A stretch of DNA of 64,000 nucleotides from Longimicrobium sp. GTDB lineage: Bacteria > Gemmatimonadota > Gemmatimonadetes > Longimicrobiales > Longimicrobiaceae. Each line of letters begins with the position of its first letter. Position 1 is the stretch's first letter. Location: assembly GCA_036377595.1 (NCBI GenBank), contig DASUYB010000145.1, forward strand, positions 1 through 64,000, read 5' to 3'. Positions 61,180 through 64,000 of this stretch are shown here, in pieces. Position numbers and translations under genes: made by a program. The notes under the pieces were generated by a model that was given only the letters and a program-made list of their open reading frames with translations, was not told the origin of the DNA and made no database searches.

Positions 61180-63897
61180 ATGAGAAGCGACCAGCCCCAG
61201 TTCTTCTTCGCGCTGCTCGACGCGGAGTTCTTCGAGAGCTTCGACCGCTACCGCCCGGGCGACGAGTACGAGCGGGTCGTCCGCGAGCACCTGGACGACG
61301 GCTGGGTGATCGCCCGCGGCGGGTTCTGGTCGAACTGCCAGCCCATCGGCGCCGAGTACCGGACGCAGGGGTGGAAGATCCACCTCTCCGCCGCCACGGA
61401 GACCGCGCCCGAGGTGCTGGCGCGCGCGCTTCCCGTGCTGGCCGAGGCGCGCGTGCCGTTCAAGTTCTGCTCCGACGCGCGGATGCTGGAGCTCTCCACC
61501 AGCAAGAACTGGCCGCGCACCGGGGCGGCCAAGTTCATCACCGTCTATCCCGAGTCCGACGAAGACTTCCCCGCGCTGGCCGCCCGGCTGCACGAGGCCA
61601 CGGAAGACCTGCGCGGGCCGTACATCCTCTCCGACCGGTCGTATCCCGGCAGCCGCGTGGTCTTCTACCGCTACGGCGAGCACCGCGGCGTCCCCTATCT
61701 CGACGCCGAGGGGCACCAGCACCGCGCCATCCTCACCCCCGAGGGCGAGCGCTACTCCGACCAGCGGCAGGCCATCTACCGCGTCCCGCCGTGGGTCGCC
61801 GACCCGTTCGGCGCGCCGTCGAAGGAGCGGCGACAGGAGGTGTGGCTGCGCGACCGCTACCGCGTGACCGGCGCGCTGCGCTACTCGAGCGTGGGCGGGA
61901 TCTACCTGGCCGACGACACGGAGACGGGCGAGAAGGTGGTGATCCGCGAGGCGCGCCCGCTCCTCAGCCAGCGCGGCGACGCCACCGACGCGCTGGGGCT
62001 GCTGGAGAAGGAGGCGCGCATCCTCCGCAGGCTCGGCCCCACCGGGCTCCTCCCCCGCTTCGTCGACCTGTTCCAGGAGTGGGAGCACAGGTTCCTGGTG
62101 CAGGAGCGGCTGCAGGCCGAGTCGCTGTGGGGATACGCGATCGGCTTCCTGTACGCCGAAGATCGCGACCGCACCCCGGCCGAGGCGTTCGGGATGCTGC
62201 GCGACACGCTGCGCGGGCTGATCGAGGGGCTGCGCACGATCCACGCGCACGGCGTGGTGCTGCGCGACATGACCAAGACCAACGTCTTCATCACCCCCGA
62301 GGGGAAGCCAAAGTTCATCGACTTCGAGCTGGCGTACGAGACCGACCGCGACGACCCGCCGCTCCCCGGGTGGACGGTGGGCTACGCCTCGCCCGACCAG
62401 CTGGCCAACCAGCGCCCGCGCCCCGAGGACGACTACTACGCGCTGGGCTCGCTCCTCCTCGACATGCTGGCCTTCACCGCCTCGGGGCTGCCGCTGAACC
62501 GCGGCGGGATCCTGCAGGCGCTGGAGATGGTGCTGCGCGAGCAGAGGCTGCCCCCGGTGCTGAAGGACGTGGTGGTCGGCCTCACCGACCCCGATCCCGC
62601 GCGCCGCTGGGGGCCGGACCGGGTGCTTGCCACGCTCGACGCGGTGCGGATGCCCGCGAGCCGGCCGCGCCCCGCCTCCGCGCACCCCGCGCCGCCGCCG
62701 CGCCGCGCGCCATCCCCCGCGCACGTGCGGGCCATCGAGGAGACGGTCGCCGGCGTCGCACGCTACATCGAGGCCAGGCTCGACTTCCGCCGCGGCGACC
62801 GGCTGTGGCCCGCGTCGGGCGAGCTCTTCGTCACCAACCCCGTCTCCCTGCAGCACGGCGCCGCCGGCACCGCCGCCTTCCTCCTGCGCGCCACCGGCCG
62901 CGTCCCCGAGGGCGTGCTGGACTGGATCGTGGCCCGCGCGCGCCCGAAGACCTGTCCCCCCGGGCTGTGGGCGGGGCTGGCGGGGGTGGCCACCTTCCTC
63001 TTCGACGCGGGGAGGGACGAGGACGCGAAAGCGCTGCTGGAGGCGTCGCGCGGGTCGCCGCTCATCCACGAGCAGCCGGGGCTCTACTACGGCGCGGCGG
63101 GATGGGGATTGGCCAACCTGTACGCCTGGCTGCGCACGGGTGAGGAGGCGTGGCTCGACGAGGCGCTGGAGACGGGCGAGCGGTTGGTGGAGTCCGCCCG
63201 CGAGGTGCCCGCGGGGGTGTGCTGGGACTTCAACGGCGTGGCGCACCTGGGCCTCGGCTACGGGACCAGCGGCGTGTGCCTGTTCCTGACCTCGCTGAAC
63301 GCCGCGGCGCCCGGCTTCCGCTTCCTGGACGCGGCCGAGAAGGGGCTGGACTTCGAGATCTCCGAGGTCCGCATGGTGGCGGGGCGGCCCTTCTGGTTCC
63401 CCAACGTCGACGCGCGCGTGGACGCGCCCAAGAGCCCGCACATGCGCTTCGGCTCGGCGGGCGTGGGCAGCGCGCTGCTGCGCTTCTGGGCGGCCACCGG
63501 CGAGCCGCGCTTCCGCCGCTGGGCCGACGCCTGCGCCTGGGCCACCTGCGACCGGCTGACCAACAAGACGTGGCACGACTACGGCCTGGCGGGCTACATC
63601 GAGTACCTGCTCGACATGCACCGCTTCGCCGGCGGCGAGCGCTACCTCCACAACGCCTTCCGCGTGGCCGAGGCGCTCCTGCCGCACCGCATCGCCCGCC
63701 CCGAAGGGATCGCCTTCGCGGGGCCGGAGCTGATGCGCATCTCCTGCGACTTCGGCATGGGCGCGGCGGGGATCGGCACGGTGCTGCACCGGCTGCTGAA
63801 CCCCGCCGCGCCGCGTGCCTTCTTCCCCGACGAGCTCCTCCTGGCCGACGCCGCCGTGGCCGCGCCCGTGCGCCGCGAGCCGGCGCTGGCGGGATGA
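61180..63897 (+). CDS. Class III lanthionine synthetase (LanKC-like)
   Basis: The 905-residue protein (start MRSDQPQFFFALLD at 61180; a 49-residue upstream extension is Arg/Pro-rich) has three parts. Residues 1-220 form the lyase-like N-terminal domain with GWKIHLSAATETAPEVLARA, VPFKFCSDARMLELSTSKNW and GPYILSDRSYPGSRVVFYRY, diagnostic of LanKC. Residues about 227-500 form a Ser/Thr kinase (SSVGGIYLADDTETGEKVVI, catalytic VLRDMTKTNV with Asp-363/Asn-368, DFE rather than DFG at 381). The rest is a LanC-like cyclase (SLQHGAAGTAAFLL, AHLGLGYGTSGV) in which the Zn Cys/Cys/His motifs WCxG and CHG are absent. Class III enzymes phosphorylate and dehydrate Ser/Thr and cyclise. No precursor gene is adjacent. 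Confidence 0.88.
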   Translation: MRSDQPQFFFALLDAEFFESFDRYRPGDEYERVVREHLDDGWVIARGGFWSNCQPIGAEYRTQGWKIHLSAATETAPEVLARALPVLAEARVPFKFCSDARMLELSTSKNWPRTGAAKFITVYPESDEDFPALAARLHEATEDLRGPYILSDRSYPGSRVVFYRYGEHRGVPYLDAEGHQHRAILTPEGERYSDQRQAIYRVPPWVADPFGAPSKERRQEVWLRDRYRVTGALRYSSVGGIYLADDTETGEKVVIREARPLLSQRGDATDALGLLEKEARILRRLGPTGLLPRFVDLFQEWEHRFLVQERLQAESLWGYAIGFLYAEDRDRTPAEAFGMLRDTLRGLIEGLRTIHAHGVVLRDMTKTNVFITPEGKPKFIDFELAYETDRDDPPLPGWTVGYASPDQLANQRPRPEDDYYALGSLLLDMLAFTASGLPLNRGGILQALEMVLREQRLPPVLKDVVVGLTDPDPARRWGPDRVLATLDAVRMPASRPRPASAHPAPPPRRAPSPAHVRAIEETVAGVARYIEARLDFRRGDRLWPASGELFVTNPVSLQHGAAGTAAFLLRATGRVPEGVLDWIVARARPKTCPPGLWAGLAGVATFLFDAGRDEDAKALLEASRGSPLIHEQPGLYYGAAGWGLANLYAWLRTGEEAWLDEALETGERLVESAREVPAGVCWDFNGVAHLGLGYGTSGVCLFLTSLNAAAPGFRFLDAAEKGLDFEISEVRMVAGRPFWFPNVDARVDAPKSPHMRFGSAGVGSALLRFWAATGEPRFRRWADACAWATCDRLTNKTWHDYGLAGYIEYLLDMHRFAGGERYLHNAFRVAEALLPHRIARPEGIAFAGPELMRISCDFGMGAAGIGTVLHRLLNPAAPRAFFPDELLLADAAVAAPVRREPALAG

Positions 63898-64000
63898 CCG
63901 GCGGATCCATCACCGCGGAAGATCTCCCTCTCCCCCGCGAAAGGAGGCGTCCCGGGCACCGGGCCCGGGGCAGCGGAGTGCGGAAGACCGGCGGAGCCGG
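63898..64000. other. Right-edge sequence after LanKC
   Basis: About 100 nt with CCCGGGCACCGGGCCCGGGG, a GC hairpin that may terminate the LanKC gene. No further gene is visible. Confidence 0.4.

Overview
The window comes from a GC-rich diderm bacterium. I infer a Gemmatimonadota / Longimicrobium-like chromosome. The basis is a complete Kdo-lipid A and LPS-export operon, very high GC with dense stop-start overlaps, GTG starts, many secreted S74 and collagen-like proteins, a Cys/Thr-rich lanthipeptide-like precursor, and intergenic palindromic repeats. There are no rRNA, tRNA, CRISPR or transposase genes that I can see, so the taxonomy is inference, not a marker-gene result.

Layout. (1) Positions 1-10854, minus strand: one long coupled operon kdsB-pyrG-hyp-kdsA-kdsC-kdsD-lptC-lptA-like-lptB-rpoN-GT2, covering CMP-Kdo supply, the LPS bridge and ATPase, and sigma-54. 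A promoter candidate lies upstream of kdsB. (2) 11560-21855: an accessory surface-protein island. It has four secreted proteins that end in an S74 (endosialidase-type) intramolecular chaperone with the Ser-Lys dyad, one of them carrying a long collagen-like Gly-X-Y region. With them are two lipoproteins, and it is interrupted by a minus-strand MFS/ChrB-like pair. Most units end in strong hairpins. (3) 22192-26643, minus: outer-membrane barrel, trpG/pabA, xerD, a DedA protein and ispF. (4) 27025-34749: an orphan lanthipeptide-like precursor gene, thiolase plus thioesterase behind a palindromic operator, CorA bracketed by two copies of a 179-bp repeat, a serine hydrolase, and a TetR/FAD-monooxygenase pair with tandem operator palindromes. 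(5) 34924-41682, minus: the fatty-acid/phospholipid block yceD-rpmF-plsX-fabH-fabD-fabG-acpP-fabF. (6) 42107-48731, minus: small membrane proteins, ndk, a PTS-IIA/CBS protein, sucCD and carbamate kinase. (7) 48904-60568: a free-standing TonB-plug lipoprotein, paralogous membrane proteins, a peptidoglycan-binding-like protein, phosphomannomutase, RidA, heptose-7-phosphate kinase, an iodotyrosine-deiodinase-like flavoprotein and a polysaccharide flippase. (8) 61180-63897: a class III lanthionine synthetase (LanKC-like).

How it fits together: most housekeeping genes serve the cell envelope (Kdo, heptose, LPS transport, fatty acids, phosphatidate, glycan export). Accessory genes add secreted trimeric-fibre-like proteins and RiPP chemistry. 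The intergenic spaces hold at least four families of inverted repeats. Two hairpins have perfect 29-bp stems built from short tandem words. One repeat arm supplies the last codons and stop of the carbamate kinase gene.
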